Source: Gigaspora rosea
Lineage: Eukaryota > Glomeromycota > Glomeromycetes > Diversisporales > Gigasporaceae
NCBI GenBank assembly: GCA_003550325.1
Contig: QKWP01000055.1
Location: 520,201 to 584,200 of the forward strand
DNA length: 64,000 nt
Direction: 5' to 3'
Shown here in pieces: positions 1 to 10,428 of this stretch. Position 1 is the stretch's first letter. Every line of letters starts with the position of its first letter. A model generated the notes under the pieces. The model saw nothing but the letters and a program-made list of their open reading frames with translations, made no database searches and was not told the DNA's origin. The translations under genes and the position numbers were made by a program.

Positions 1-1400
1 CTGCGTGATAAAAGGATTTTTCTATACAATTTTTGTTCCGAGTTTATTTCAATTCTGAATTGAAAACGTGTTCTTTCTCGAAATAATTCTTTTATTGTTT
101 CATCTTTTTTTTTTTTATACACTTTATTGAGCAAGGATATGACATGACTTCATGACTCGTGAAATTCTTTATAATGAATGTCTAAATACTAAAAAATTCT
201 GATCTTCAGTGTAACCCGAAATTCAAGCTAAACCTTCAAGGTTCTTTATATTGTCATAGAGAAATTACCCGGATAGTTAGATTAGATAAGCAATGCAAAA
301 GTTTATAGTGCGTTTTCTGGAAAAATTTGGACACTAAAAAAAACTAGATGATTATTACTTTCGGGATTAAAGGCTTGAGAAATGGTTATAAAGTTAGAAA
401 TGATGTAGATGATCATATTTTCTACCCAAAAGCACTGGAACAAGGAAAAAGCAGAGAAAATTCTTCCAACTACAGTTCATCCGAATAATCTGATGTTTGG
501 ATAGAGGCGGGCCAAAGACCGCTCAGTGAAAACGGATCGAACTTAATTGAAATGACCGAAAAATCATTCAGCTAATTTTCCCGGGATTTATAATACGTAA
601 CTGCAAGTCATGTGTCGCACAACATATACTGTATCAAGACCAGATTTAACAGCTACATCTAATTTTTTGTTCTATATATGCGGACCAACGGGCCGTGTCG
701 TGCCTATACGAAGCCCGGCCCATCTAGTTATAACCGGTCATGGGTCCGGTTCGGGTTTAGAAATATTTTTATCGGGCTTACGAAAGCCCGGCACGACCAG
801 GCCCATTCCGGTCCCTATTTATAAGCCTCAATAATGATGTGATTATTTTTTGTAATATAACATAATGTTTGTTTAAACTGACCACTGCCGCTTAAACTAC
901 ATAAGTGAGCATTAAACGAAATTATAACTTCAAACGGCCTATTAATATTAATGTAATTTTTTAATGTATAAAAAACAGAATAAATTTATTAATTATATTG
1001 TTTTACATGTGAGCAGTAAAATATAAAATATCAAATTAATTGAAAATTCACGAAAGAAGGAGAATTGATTATTAACAAAATCTATAACAAATCTATAACA
1101 ATATATATACAATATAGAAACAAAATCCCTTACTATATAAAGTTAATTGTTTAGATAAAATATTATGGGCCATTAATAAAAGTTGTAGAGCTTGTTTCTA
1201 TGATTCTAATGCAGCAAGAGCAATAAAATTAATTGGATAAATAAAAAGTTGCAAGCAATTTTTAAATTTAAAAATGTTATAAAACTATAGTAATCACGAT
1301 TCCTGTGTTAATATATTTTTATTATATTTTATTATAAAAATTTCCCTATTAATATTGTCCTTCTATCGTGAATAGTCAATTAATTAAAATATTAACCAGT
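1..1400. other. Region without a recognised gene; one small inverted-repeat patch
   Basis: I see no credible coding region here. A GC-rich patch at about 680-815 stands out from its AT-rich surroundings: GGGCCGTGTCGTGCC near its left end is mirrored by GGCACGACCAGGCCC near its right end, and CGGGCTT/AAGCCCG words lie between. The 74-codon frame at 610-834 covers this patch and looks like a by-product of its base composition. A stretch near 148-185 resembles sequence at about 33670-33700 that lies next to an integrase remnant, so it may be part of the same dispersed element. Confidence 0.5.
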
Positions 1401-1429
1401 TAAAATAGAGCATTAGCAGGGACGGATAT

Positions 1430-1640
1430 GATATTTAATATGAATTATCGAATCTTTTGGATTCCCTTCAGATCTTGGAATTGGGTATGATTGAGGATTA
1501 TTCGGACCTTGAAATTGGGTATGAATCTGGTTGTTTCGGATTACTTTCGGATCTTGGAATTGGGTATGAATCTGGTTGTTTCGGATCACTTTCGGATCTT
1601 GGAATTGGATATGATTCAGCAATTGGATATCCAGGATGTG
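1430..1640. repeat. 45-bp coding minisatellite of the secreted peptide
   Basis: On the plus strand the unit contains GGATCTTGGAATTGGGTATG followed by AATCTGGTTGTTTCGGAT. Two complete units and flanking partial ones are visible. The leftmost unit is shortened by 11 bp, which shifts the minus-strand frame. Confidence 0.75.
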
Positions 1641-1695
1641 GTAAAGCATTTACCGTGGAGAGGACGACTAATAAAAGAATTACAGACAACTTCAT
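1498..1695 (-). CDS. Small secreted repeat peptide (65 aa), effector- or pheromone-precursor-like
   Basis: I do not recognise a named gene. The first ~17 residues are a clear signal peptide: Met-Lys-Leu, a hydrophobic core (SVILLLVVL), then a small-residue cleavage site (VNA). The mature part has a Pro/Ser-rich repeat of 15 residues (45 bp), SYPIPRSES(D/N)PKQPD, present about two and a half times. Start choice: the ATG at 1695 begins the signal peptide; an upstream in-frame ATG at 1788 would add a tail that hides it. A TATA box lies about 100 bp upstream. The frame stops at TAA right after SYPISRSE, but another repeat unit (SYPIPRSEGNPK) follows in a different frame at about 1430-1480, with the intervening unit 11 bp shorter than expected. 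So the array was longer and a deletion truncated it, or an unseen intron restores it. Proline-arginine sites between repeats could be processing sites, but there is no classical Lys-Arg Kex2 site. No homology was checked. Confidence 0.7.
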   Translation of the reverse strand: MKLSVILLLVVLSTVNALPHPGYPIAESYPIPRSESDPKQPDSYPIPRSESNPKQPDSYPISRSE

Positions 1696-1791
1696 GATTA
1701 TTGAATAAAAAATTAAAAAATTAGTTTTGCTTATCAGTGTATATGTGTTTTGTATTGACGATTTGTTACATAAGAGCAAGAAAAACACACC

Positions 1792-1799
1792 TTTTTATA
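1792..1799 (-). promoter_or_regulatory. TATA box of the secreted peptide gene
   Basis: The minus strand reads TATAAAAA about 97 bp upstream of the chosen ATG at 1695. It is followed by AGGTGTGTTTTTC. The position suits a RNA polymerase II core promoter with a short 5' leader. Confidence 0.6.
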
Positions 1800-2433
1800 A
1801 GAAATAGAGTTTGACTGATCTCTCAGTTATTCCTTTTTAATTTCTTCATTCATAATTTAATTGCTGTTTTTTTTTTAAAAAAAAAGGTTGTCTTTGTGAG
1901 TGTGAAGGAGCCCATGTGAAAGGGTAAAAAACAAAAAATCTTTTAGTGGATTGAAAATCTACTTCATTTTAAATCATTACTTGTAAAGTCCGAAATCTGG
2001 TTTTACAATACTACGCTATATAAATACTTTAACGTCGATCCCAGAAGTTATCGGATTCGAATGTCGCCATGCTGAAATTTAAAGATAAAAGCGATTTTTT
2101 TTTTGAAAAACGATGATTTTTTAATTTTAACATTACACGAAATTGATTGGATAAAAGGTGTGATTTCAAATCGGGATTCAAAGTACCCCACAGTTTTTGG
2201 AATGGCAAAGTGCAAATGGTCAATCTAAACTAGTAATCGTCACAACTGATCATCTTATATCAAAGTTTACCCACAATTTTTGGATATGGAAAATCAAAAA
2301 TGGATCTCATTATAAGACGTTATCTACCAAATTCAGCAACATAATTATGTAGTCGTTACACTAATACCATCTTGAATTATTTTTTCGGCAAGTGCATGCT
2401 TTTGTTTCACAACTAGTTTTTCGTCAGTGACAG

Positions 2434-2766
2434 TTATAAGTTTTTGGATTTTTTGCATGGAAGAATTAAGATTTGAATCACTAAAGAAAACAATTCTATT
2501 AACGTTAATAAACAAAAAATTAAATTTAATATCGATAACAAGTTTTTTCTTTGTCCTCCGTGTTCTGTCGCCTGATGCGCAACTCGGATCACTTCATAAA
2601 AATTACCTATTGGGCAAACTTGTGTTCTCAAATTATTTTCATTCCGTATAAGTAAATGAAGTTCTTCTGTCATACCGATACGAAGTATCTTAAAAGCATT
2701 AGTAATCCAGTATTTTAGCTTTGAATAACGCTGAAGGCTTGGATTTTTTAATATATTTAAATTCAT
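2434..2766 (-). pseudogene. Integrase N-terminal (zinc-binding) fragment of a retro- or DNA element
   Basis: The first ~75 of 110 codons look like the region before and into the H2C2 zinc-binding domain of integrases from KRAB-A/KRBA2-like fungal elements. YSKLKYWITNAFK leads into ELHLLIR, then an Ala-His-x4-His-Gly-Gly motif (His64 and His69). The cysteine pair and catalytic core are absent. After residue ~75 the frame turns into hydrophobic low-complexity sequence, and a second frame downstream (about 2345-2540) reads as protein-like, so a frameshift is likely. A related decayed piece occurs at 33555-33660. Family assignment is from memory of the motif pattern, not a search. Confidence 0.5.
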
Positions 2767-3137
2767 TCTAGCGATTAATATCTATTAAGCTTTTCTTTGG
2801 TTGGTATGCATTCCTGATATTCTATCGAAGGAATCATGTACTGTAATAGAAACTAAATGTTTGCAGCTTCATGATATTAATAAAGAAAAAAAAACAAGAT
2901 TTATGAAAGTCATGATATGATCATTATTTAACGAACTTCAATTATTTAATTTAGTTCTGATACCTTGCTGATGCATTATTAAACATAAAATACGTAATAT
3001 GGTAATCCCTGAATGACGGAGCTTTAGGGTGTGTAATGGCCTATTAAAATCAAACACAAGCAGGGTCACTAATGATCATCACTAATTGCGGATTTTTTAT
3101 GGGAGTCGATATATACATATTATATATTAATAAAACG

Positions 3138-3423
3138 AATTTACATTTATTGACATAACTAATTAACCAAATAGCGTGCAATTTTTTTTAATTGAAGCTT
3201 TCGACTAGCTCTATACTGAAATAGAGCCATTTTTCAATATTTTTATAAAAATTTTTAGAACATTAATGATTAATTTTTGAATTTCGATTTTTGTTATTTA
3301 TATATATATATATTTAAAAACATTGAAAAATAGCTCTATTTCAGTGTAGAGCTAGTCGAGTGCTTCAATTTAAAAAAAAATGCGTGTTATTTGGTTAATT
3401 AGTTATGTCAATAAATGTAAATT
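3138..3423. repeat. Foldback hairpin, ~100-bp arms
   Basis: AATTTACATTTATTGACATA at 3138 is mirrored at the right end (TATGTCAATAAATGTAAATT). Inward, CGACTAGCTCTA with a following GAAATAGAGC has its reverse complement at about 3328-3360. The loop is about 60 bp of AT-rich sequence. Confidence 0.75.
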
Positions 3424-3618
3424 ATCTTGGTAAAATTTATATCGATTTTGATAATCATAAATGTGCCCTGATTTATAATTAAGTGATTAATAATATACTA
3501 TTGAAGTTTTATTGATTTAAAAAATGATTATAAAAATGTAAATATACTAAAAAAATATCAAATAATAAATTATATTTTTTAAAAAATAAAATAAAATATT
3601 AATATTCATATATAAATT

Positions 3619-4040
3619 TTATTATTAACTGTGACAGATCATAATGACATCCAGATTAAAATGAAATGATAATATAAATTCTCGAAAACTAAATTTTTTT
3701 GGGGTACATTTTTTAGAGTTAGGGGTAGTGTTAAGAATCGGGCAAAAAATCAGAATCGATTAGTTAGTTGAAAATTTTTAGAAAATCGATTAATAGTTGA
3801 TTATGTTTAAAATCGATTAATCGATTAATTTATTATTAACTGTGACAGATCATAATGACATCCAGATTAAAATGAAATGATAATATAAATTCTCGAAAAC
3901 TAAATTTTTTTGGGGTACATTTTTTAGAGTTAGGGGTAGTGTTAAGAATCGGGCAAAAAATCAGAATCGATTAGTTAGTTGAAAATTTTTAGAAAATCGA
4001 TTAATAGTTGATTATGTTTAAAATCGATTAATCGATTAAT
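3619..4040. repeat. Exact tandem duplication of 211 bp
   Basis: The stretch starting TTATTATTAACTGTGACAG at 3619 is repeated from 3830 without a visible mismatch, and both copies end in AAAATCGATTAATCGATTAAT. It is either very recent or an assembly artefact. Confidence 0.9.
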
Positions 4041-4356
4041 CAGTTAATCGATTAATCGATTAATCAGTTAATTGTTTGGTCGATTAGTTGATTAATCGAC
4101 TAATCGATTAGTTAAATATCTGATATGTACTCTATGTACGATCTCTATATACTCTTTATTCAGTATAGTATATATTGGTATATAGACAACTAATCGATTA
4201 ACCAACTAATCGTTAATTAGTTAATCAATTAATCGATTAGTTGAAAATCGATTAACCGATTAATCGATTAGTTGGTTAATCGATTAAAATCGTGGTTGTA
4301 ATAGTCAATCGATTAGTTGCCAACTCGATCAACTAATCGATTAATCGATTTTCGAT
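3744..4356. repeat. CGATTAATCG palindromic word array
   Basis: Dozens of overlapping copies of ATCGATTA, CGATTAATCG and CGATTAGTTG occur in both orientations. They flank an ~80-bp core without the word (about 4114-4185), so the array behaves as a mosaic inverted repeat. Confidence 0.85.
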
Positions 4357-4512
4357 TCATATCACTAGTTGGGGGTTTAGGGTTAGGGTTAGTTTTAAAA
4401 AAAAATTATAATAAACAAGTATTAATGGGTTTTAGAAGGCTAGCAGGTTAAGTATAGAATGTAGATTCATTTTAAATTATGATCTGCGACATTAACTACT
4501 TATTTAGAATTT

Positions 4513-4785
4513 AACTACAAATAACCGGCGGTGATCATCACCGGTGCAATAACGATAAAACAAAAAAAAAAGTTCATTTCATTTACTTTAGGGTTAGGGC
4601 GAGGCCTGGGATTTTAGCAAGGTGTTTGATATATGCAAAATTTAGCAAGGAATTTTTTTTGCTAGATTGTCGAAGGTAGTTTCATAAACGAATTCTTGAG
4701 ATATTAGCATTTTTTTAAAAAAAATCTTTATTGTTTTTATTGGTTAATTACACACCGGCGATGATCACCGCCGGTTATAGTTAGT
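4513..4785 (-). mobile_element. ACCCTAA-core MITE (reverse orientation)
   Basis: The ends ATAACCGGCGGTGATCATCA (4521) and CACCGCCGGTTATAG (to 4780) are inverted. Inside are TTTAGGGTTAGGG, ATTTAGCAAGGAATTTTT and AGGTAGTTTCATAAACGA, which are shared with the copy at 30755-31066 and many others listed below. Confidence 0.7.
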
Positions 4786-5054
4786 AAAATTCAACTATTT
4801 AATTCATGTGACAGATCGGATTAAAATGAATTTTTCTATTTTTTAAGCAAAATTTTAAAATTTTTTAGGGGACATTTTTGGGGTTTTTTTAGCATTAGGG
4901 TTAGGGTTTAGGGTTAGTGTTATTAATAAACGAGTATATGTGGGTTTTATAAGCTTTAAAGGTGAGCAAGAGAGGTCCCTAGTTTCATTTTAATCTGCCA
5001 CAATCATTAGTGACCCTGCCTATGTTGGATTTTAATAGGCCATTACACACCCTA

Positions 5055-5869
5055 ACGGATCATCGACGCATAACATATGCAAGGCTAGACAATCGTATCG
5101 CATAAAGGGTATATTTGCATGAACGGCCATTATTTTATATTATTATGATATTGCTTATATCGTGCTCAGACTAACACCTGTATCAAAGTTCATATGTTGA
5201 CTCCTGAATGTTTTAAAATCAATGTCCTAATTCGAGCATACTGGGTATGAAGTAAAAATTTGTAAAACTAGTACATGGAAAATTTTTAGCTTTTTTAAAT
5301 TCTTTTTATGAGAATTATGAGAAAATCCGACCCAAAAAGGGTCACATTTAATTTACTGACAAATAACTTAGCTCATTTTTTTTTTAAATTTAAATAGTTT
5401 ATTGTTCCTTAAAAAAGTATTGTAAAACGCATATTTCTTAATTGTGTAATAATCATCTATATTTGGGTCATAAGTGCCGGGATAGATAAACGAATATGTG
5501 ATGCGTAGGGTGTGTAATGCTGAATAAATCGGAAACAGACAAGACAATAAAAAAAGAATAATAAAAGACAAGGCGAAGTTCTGCACTAAGCATATGAACA
5601 CGAAGTTTAATAATCAATACAATAATCTTTTTATATATGAGAGGGATCAACTAAAGACCAAAAACCTGAAGAGCGAACACATTAGATTTTTATACATGTG
5701 AATTACTTAGAATTCCCCCCTCACCGAGTCAACTTCTTTCCGATATTACTAATCTTTAATTCTTTCAATACCAATAAAACTTCCCCGCATTACTATCTGC
5801 ATTAAGACATTACACCCGAAACATTAATCACTTAAGTCTGCTTTACTAACTCTTCATCGAGCGCGATAA
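5055..5869. other. No recognised feature
   Basis: The short open frames at 5368-5650 show no domain, signal sequence or compositional support. I see no RNA gene or repeat of note. Confidence 0.4.
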
Positions 5870-5877
5870 TATAAGAA

Positions 5878-6001
5878 TAGGGATGGCACGTCACTATGTC
5901 TAATTGGTTTCATTTTTTTTGGACATATTTCCATTTTTAATTGGACATATGTCCAAAAAAAAAAATTAAACCAAATTGGACATAATGACATGCCATCCTA
6001 G
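5878..6001. mobile_element. 124-bp hAT-like MITE with 8-bp target duplication
   Basis: An almost complete hairpin. TAGGGATGGCACGTCA at the left is mirrored by TGACATGCCATCCTAG at the right, and the match continues through a GTCCAATTTGGTTT-type stretch. The flanks are the 8-bp direct repeat TATAAGAA (5870-5877 and 6002-6009). An 8-bp duplication and a TAGGGNTGGCA terminus are hallmarks of hAT elements. Confidence 0.85.
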
Positions 6002-6159
6002 TATAAGAAAGTCGACGATGCTTAGTATTGTCCATGCATCGAACAAATTCACTTTTACGCGTCACAGAATGGTTAGTATAGAATTCGGGTATAGTATTTA
6101 AATATATCTATGGAAGGACAAATAAAGTAAACGGGATAATTATAAATAGAGCTATGACC

Positions 6160-6242
6160 CAGGTCAGGTCGACCCGACGGGTCAACATTCTGACGGGTCA
6201 CGGGTCAAATTTTATCTAATCCGGGTCAAACGGGTCAAACAA
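6160..6242. repeat. GGGTCA word cluster
   Basis: GGTCGACCCGACGGGTCAAC is followed by ACGGGTCACGGGTCAAA and CCGGGTCAAACGGGTCAAAC. The motif resembles that of the larger cluster at 41509-42275. Confidence 0.55.
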
Positions 6243-6783
6243 AATTGCTAAATTAATTGGCCCGGAACCAATAAAATTTCAGGATATTGTATAACAAGCA
6301 CTAACCAAATAAATATGTACAGTAAGTATTTCTGCGTGTAGCACAAACTTTAAATACTGCCGGGCACAGTAGATATAGTGCCCTGGCACTGCATTTTAAT
6401 GGTACATACTCGACGCCTACTACTGTACTAGCAATTCTGTCAAATTAGGCCATACAAATTAATTTCTTGGATTTCATACCCGGCCGGGTCTAAAAATCAA
6501 GAATCTAAATGTTAATTTTTTTAAAAATTAGCAAATAGAAATATACAGCAATTACTGCCGTAAATCCGGCGTAGGAAAGCTTAAAATTCATATCTTAACG
6601 CCATAAATTTAACATCAATTTTGTGCTTTAATATTTTATTATAATATATTTGTGCCTTTGATTGGTCGTGCACCAGGCTCATCATGTGCAAGACATGTGC
6701 AGCATTTGCATCATGCACATCGTGTATGAAACGCATGATTAGCATGAAATGGCTCAAAATGTTCAAAATACGATATTTAATTA

Positions 6784-6846
6784 TTATTGCTCGTCTCGTC
6801 GTGTGCCCCTTCCTCACACACAACAGTCGTGACCAACCTTTATACC
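6784..6846. repeat. Dispersed repeat, second copy at about 13232-13295 in reverse
   Basis: GTCGTGTGCCCCTTCCTCAC and GTGACCAACCTTTATACC occur here. The reverse complement with few changes lies at 13232-13295, and a looser relative lies near 25610-25700. Confidence 0.6.
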
Positions 6847-6852
6847 TACAGT

Positions 6853-7277
6853 CAGTGTTTAAAATTTGATGCTCTCATGTTCTCATGAGAACATTAAATT
6901 TTTTTTAAGAACATTAATATTTAAAATAATGTTCTTTTATTTGAGAACATTTTGTACTGATAAAATGTTCTCAAAATATTATTAGTATTAGTTTTTTTTT
7001 ATATATTTGAAGAAAAGATTTATAGTTGCAAAAAGTTAAATAAGTATATCACATGATCAATTCAACAAATTTAAATGTTCTAAGTACTATTAAAATTAGA
7101 AAGCCTTTGTCTATAACTTTACTTAAAAGTCCAAGATAGGTTTATACAATAAAAATATATGCATATTTAAAAAATAATATTCTATATAATGAGAACATTA
7201 AAAATTTTTTGAGAACATTAATACTCTAAATTTAGTTCATTTGAGAACATAATTTTGAATTTGAATTTTAAACACTG
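6853..7277. mobile_element. 425-bp hAT-like MITE built from GAGAACATT words
   Basis: The ends are CAGTGTTTAAAATTTGA and, inverted at the right, TTCAAATTCAAAATTATG. The termini start with CAGTG, as in many hAT elements. The flanks CCTACAGT (6845-6852) and TCTACAGT (7278-7285) agree at 7 of 8 positions, fitting an 8-bp duplication. The interior repeats TGAGAACATT and its complement many times. Confidence 0.75.
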
Positions 7278-7330
7278 TCTACAGTCACGTTCTTCTATGC
7301 AAACGACATAGTACTGTATGGGATGGGGTC

Positions 7331-8276
7331 GCAAGCATAATATGCACATAATTTACCAAATTTTCGCATCGTATATGCTTCGCATAATTCAGCAAAAAAA
7401 AGCACTCAGATCATGTGTCTGAAATAGGATTGGTTGTTTGGAGACGTTAACTTAATTTGCCAATATTCGGCAATACTTAATTTGTAATTTGGGTGGCAGA
7501 AAGTAAATTCCGAAAAGTTCCGACGTAGAAAATGAATTATTTGTTCGGGTAACACAAATCAAAAAAGGCAATCTGATTTTGTAAATAAACTAAGTGCGTG
7601 AGATAAAAATTTAGGGTTAGGGCCTTAACGTTAGAGGCTAGGGTTAGAGTGATGCTTAGGCCGTTTGAAGTTAATTTTTTGGTTAACATCACCCCCCAGT
7701 TGAAGTCTCCCCCCACCTCCCCCGAAAACGAACAGCCAATCAAAACGCTGAATAATTCTCACCAGTCACCTGATTTATATCAACCAATGAAATTGGCCCA
7801 TCTTTGTTCATTTCGTTTCATATGTTCGTTTAATTTTACCCCCCTCCCCCCTCCCGAAAGTCCTGGAAAAGTGATGTTAACCAAAGAATCAACTTCGAAT
7901 GGCCTTAATATAAGTAAAATTTCATTCCTGTCATTTTTAATTAGTGCACCGAGATCGTTTTAAACATTAGTTTTTGCGTATTCTTGCTTTTTTCTTCTTT
8001 TACGTGTGTTTGAATTCTTCGTCAGGCTGATCCGGAATAGTCAAATTCTGCACTCTCCGATTGGCTATGTCCTCTCCAGGAGCTTGTATTACCCGCGCAA
8101 ATAAGTGGATGCGTGTCCGAAAAATTCCGAAGAATAGAACTAATTACATATAGCGTACAATAAAAAAAATCACATAATCGATCGCATAATTTTAAATTTA
8201 TTTCGCATCCATCGCATAATCAACCTCAGTTCGCCCGCATAATTTACCTCATTGCATCGCATAATCCTGACGCCCT
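7331..8276 (+). mobile_element. GGGTGTCCAGGATTATGCG element, copy A
   Basis: It starts near GCAAGCATAATATGCACATA and ends CATCGCATAATCCTGACGCC. It contains ATATTCGGCAATACTTAA, CGGGTAACACAAA, TAGGGTTAGGGCC and GTATTACCCGCGCAAATAAG. Both ends carry a decayed form of the terminus GGGTGTCCAGGATTATGCGA. Copy B (8624-9339) is the same element reversed. No coding capacity. Confidence 0.7.
7659..7904. mobile_element. Nested PIF/Harbinger-like MITE, 246 bp, TTA target duplication
   Basis: 34-bp terminal inverted repeats (7659-7692 and 7871-7904) begin GGCC and match at 30 of 34 positions. They are flanked by TTA on each side (7656-7658 and 7905-7907). Copy B of the host element, at about 8990-9010 in reverse, reads GATGCTTAATATAAG and is the unoccupied site with one TTA. 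A 3-bp TWA duplication and a GGCC-type end fit the PIF/Harbinger superfamily. Confidence 0.9.
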
Positions 8277-8623
8277 AATACAGTATACCCTGTCAAGACC
8301 GGATATTCATTTTTTAATATTCTGATATCATCAAAAAATCGTAATGAATCCTTGGTATATGGGCCTATTTTTGCGATTTTTGCAGATCCTTGTCGACCAT
8401 AACCCCAAATTTTGGCAGATTATTCGGCCTGTGGGCGAGTTTTAAAACTCATCCCACTGGCGAATGATCCAAATTTGGGGTTGTCTAAAGTGGAGTCAAA
8501 TCACATGATCAAACCGACAATCAAATTATAGAATTTTGACGATCGCCAAAACAAGAAATAAAAACAATGTTGACGCCGTGACGGGCATACTTTTGTCACG
8601 AGACCATGACCCTGGCCCATGAT

Positions 8624-9339
8624 AGGTGTCCAGAATTATTATGCGATGCGATGAGGTAAATTATGCGGGCGAACTGAGGCTGATTATGCGATGGATGCGA
8701 AATCAATTAAAATTATGTGACCGATTATGCGATTTTTTTATTGTACGCTATATGTAATTAGTTCTATTCTTCGGAATTTTTCGGACACGCATCCACTTAT
8801 TTGCGCGGGTAATACAAGCTCCTGGAGAGGACATAGCCAATCGGAGAGTGCAGAATTTGACTATTCCAGATCAGCCTGACGAAGAATTTGAACACACGTA
8901 AAAGACGAAAAAAGCAAAAATACACAAAAACTAATGTTTAAAACGATTTTGGTGCACTAATTAAAAATGATGGGAATGAAATTTTACTTATATTAAGCAT
9001 CACTCTAACCCTATAGCCTCTAATGTTAAGGCCCTAACCCTAAATTTTTATCCCACACACTTAGTTTATTTACAAAATCGGATTGCCTTTTTTGATTTGT
9101 ATTACCCGCACAAATAATTCATTTTCTACATCAGAACTTTTCGGAATTTACTTTCTGCCACCCAAATTACAAATTAAGTATTGCCGAATATTGGCAAATT
9201 AAGTTAACGTCTCCAAACAACCAATTATATTTCAGCCACGTGATCTGAGTGCTTTTTTTTGCCGAATTATGCGAAGCATATACGATGCGAAAATTTGGTA
9301 AATTATGCGCATATTATGCTTTCGCATAATCCTGGACAC
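8624..9339 (-). mobile_element. GGGTGTCCAGGATTATGCG element, copy B (inverted relative to A)
   Basis: It begins AGGTGTCCAGAATTATTATG and ends TTTCGCATAATCCTGGACAC. It is collinear with copy A in reverse complement but lacks the nested MITE. A and B are separated by about 350 bp of other sequence (8277-8623). Confidence 0.75.
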
Positions 9340-9384
9340 ATCCACCACTGGGTGGGAGTATTTAGTGTTGGAGTATTTGGGAGT

Positions 9385-9475
9385 TATAGGTGATCGATAG
9401 CCCGGGTGCACAGCCTGGATATCGAAAACTAGTGCTTCGATAGCCCGACTATACAGCTCGGATATCGAAGAAAAA
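9385..9475. repeat. Direct duplication of ~45 bp with TCGATAGCCCG and GGATATCGAA
   Basis: TCGATAGCCCGGGTGCACAG then GGATATCGAA is followed by TCGATAGCCCGACTATACAG then GGATATCGAA. The unit is GC-richer than its surroundings. The overlapping minus-strand frame (9232-9618) runs from this into the end of copy B and is not a credible gene. Confidence 0.55.
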
Positions 9476-9873
9476 GAGGACCGGTTTAGCGATGCTAGGA
9501 ATGACTGGAGACCACGTGAGCAGCGAGGCGAAATCCCACATGTGTACTCCATTGTATATTTGTGTATGGGTCGAGTGACAAAAAACCAGTGTTCGATTTT
9601 GATCCGGCTTCCGATCACGAGAATCGAAGATTACATTTGATGATCGTTCTGTTACTCGCATCAATTACTATTTTTCGCTCATGTTAATTACTTTATTTTT
9701 CTTACGTTCACCGAACCTTACGTATATGCTTTCATTTTTTTCCCATTACTACATTTTACATGTATTAAATAATTATTACTTCATTTGGTGGATCTTTTAA
9801 AGCTATTACTTCATAGTTTGCAAGCGCTCTGTCATAATTACTGTAAAGAATCGTGAGAAAGCACAAGGTGGAG

Positions 9874-9881
9874 AATGTATA
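9874..9881 (+). promoter_or_regulatory. Possible TATA box
   Basis: TATATAAGG lies in sequence with few repeats, about 275 bp upstream of an ATG at 10156. The only coding support is the short frame downstream, so this is weak. Confidence 0.25.
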
Positions 9882-10155
9882 TAAGGAGTTGGCTTTTCCA
9901 GAGAAACAGGCAGACTTTATTATTAAAAAAATTATTTGTACATAATTTTTTTTGTAAATTTGTAAAATTGCATTTAACTTTTATAATCAACAATCCCTTG
10001 ATCGTTCTATAAAAATTCGAATTAGTAAATATTGTCCTTGCATAATCCGCTACTTTGAAATATCTAAAATTAAAAAATTTAACCGGGCAATTAAAATTGA
10101 GCCCAAAAACTCACACGCTCTTTTGTAAATCGCTCTTCCAACATTTAAAATAAAT

Positions 10156-10428
10156 ATGTTCGTTCCAAACCTTCAGGTCTTTAATGATTGTGGCCCAGTA
10201 GCTAAATTGGCAAGCGCAGTTTTTGAAATCTCTCCCAAGGCCACAACACCTGAAATATACAAAAAACGGCAGTCTAAACCTACCTCAGGTAGGTTAATCA
10301 AAAATGTCAGGAAGGTAATTTTGCCTATATATACCTACCTAAAACCTAACCTAACCCAATATAGGATGACCCTAACCCTAAAGTTAATCGAGAAAATTAT
10401 TAAGAAATATGAGTTGACTCCGCTTTAG
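10156..10428 (+). CDS. Doubtful 90-codon ORF, its 3' half is a dispersed repeat
   Basis: The first ~38 codons read like protein (for example GPVAKLASAVFEISPK) and match nothing I recognise. From about 10271 the frame runs into the dispersed repeat that contains CCTAACCTAACCC and ACCCTAACCCTAAAG, so the encoded C-terminal half is not original gene sequence. It is either a repeat insertion into a small gene or chance. Confidence 0.2.
   Translation: MFVPNLQVFNDCGPVAKLASAVFEISPKATTPEIYKKRQSKPTSGRLIKNVRKVILPIYTYLKPNLTQYRMTLTLKLIEKIIKKYELTPL

Larger units (their letters stand above)
3024..5054. mobile_element. 2.03-kb inverted-repeat element with nested insertions
   Basis: The left end (TTAGGGTGTGTAATGGCC at 3024) is matched in reverse complement at 5037-5054, and the match continues inward for about 50 bp to CACTAATGAT. 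No transposase frame lies inside. The interior holds a 286-bp hairpin, an exact 211-bp tandem duplication, a CGATTAATCG word array, telomere-like TTAGGGTTAGGG stretches (about 4378 and 4890) and a nested MITE. I could not fix a target duplication. Confidence 0.65.

Noticed and set aside
1413-1649. Second minus-strand frame through the secreted peptide repeats, and two plus-strand frames there
   Set aside because: They are other frames of the same 45-bp repeat. Only the frame with the signal peptide and TATA box is supported.
4376-4916. Chromosome end (telomere)
   Set aside because: TTAGGG runs are only two or three units long, internal, in both orientations and tied to MITEs.
9232-9618. 128-codon minus-strand ORF
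   Set aside because: It overlaps the end of MITE copy B and a small direct duplication, and shows no domain or start context.
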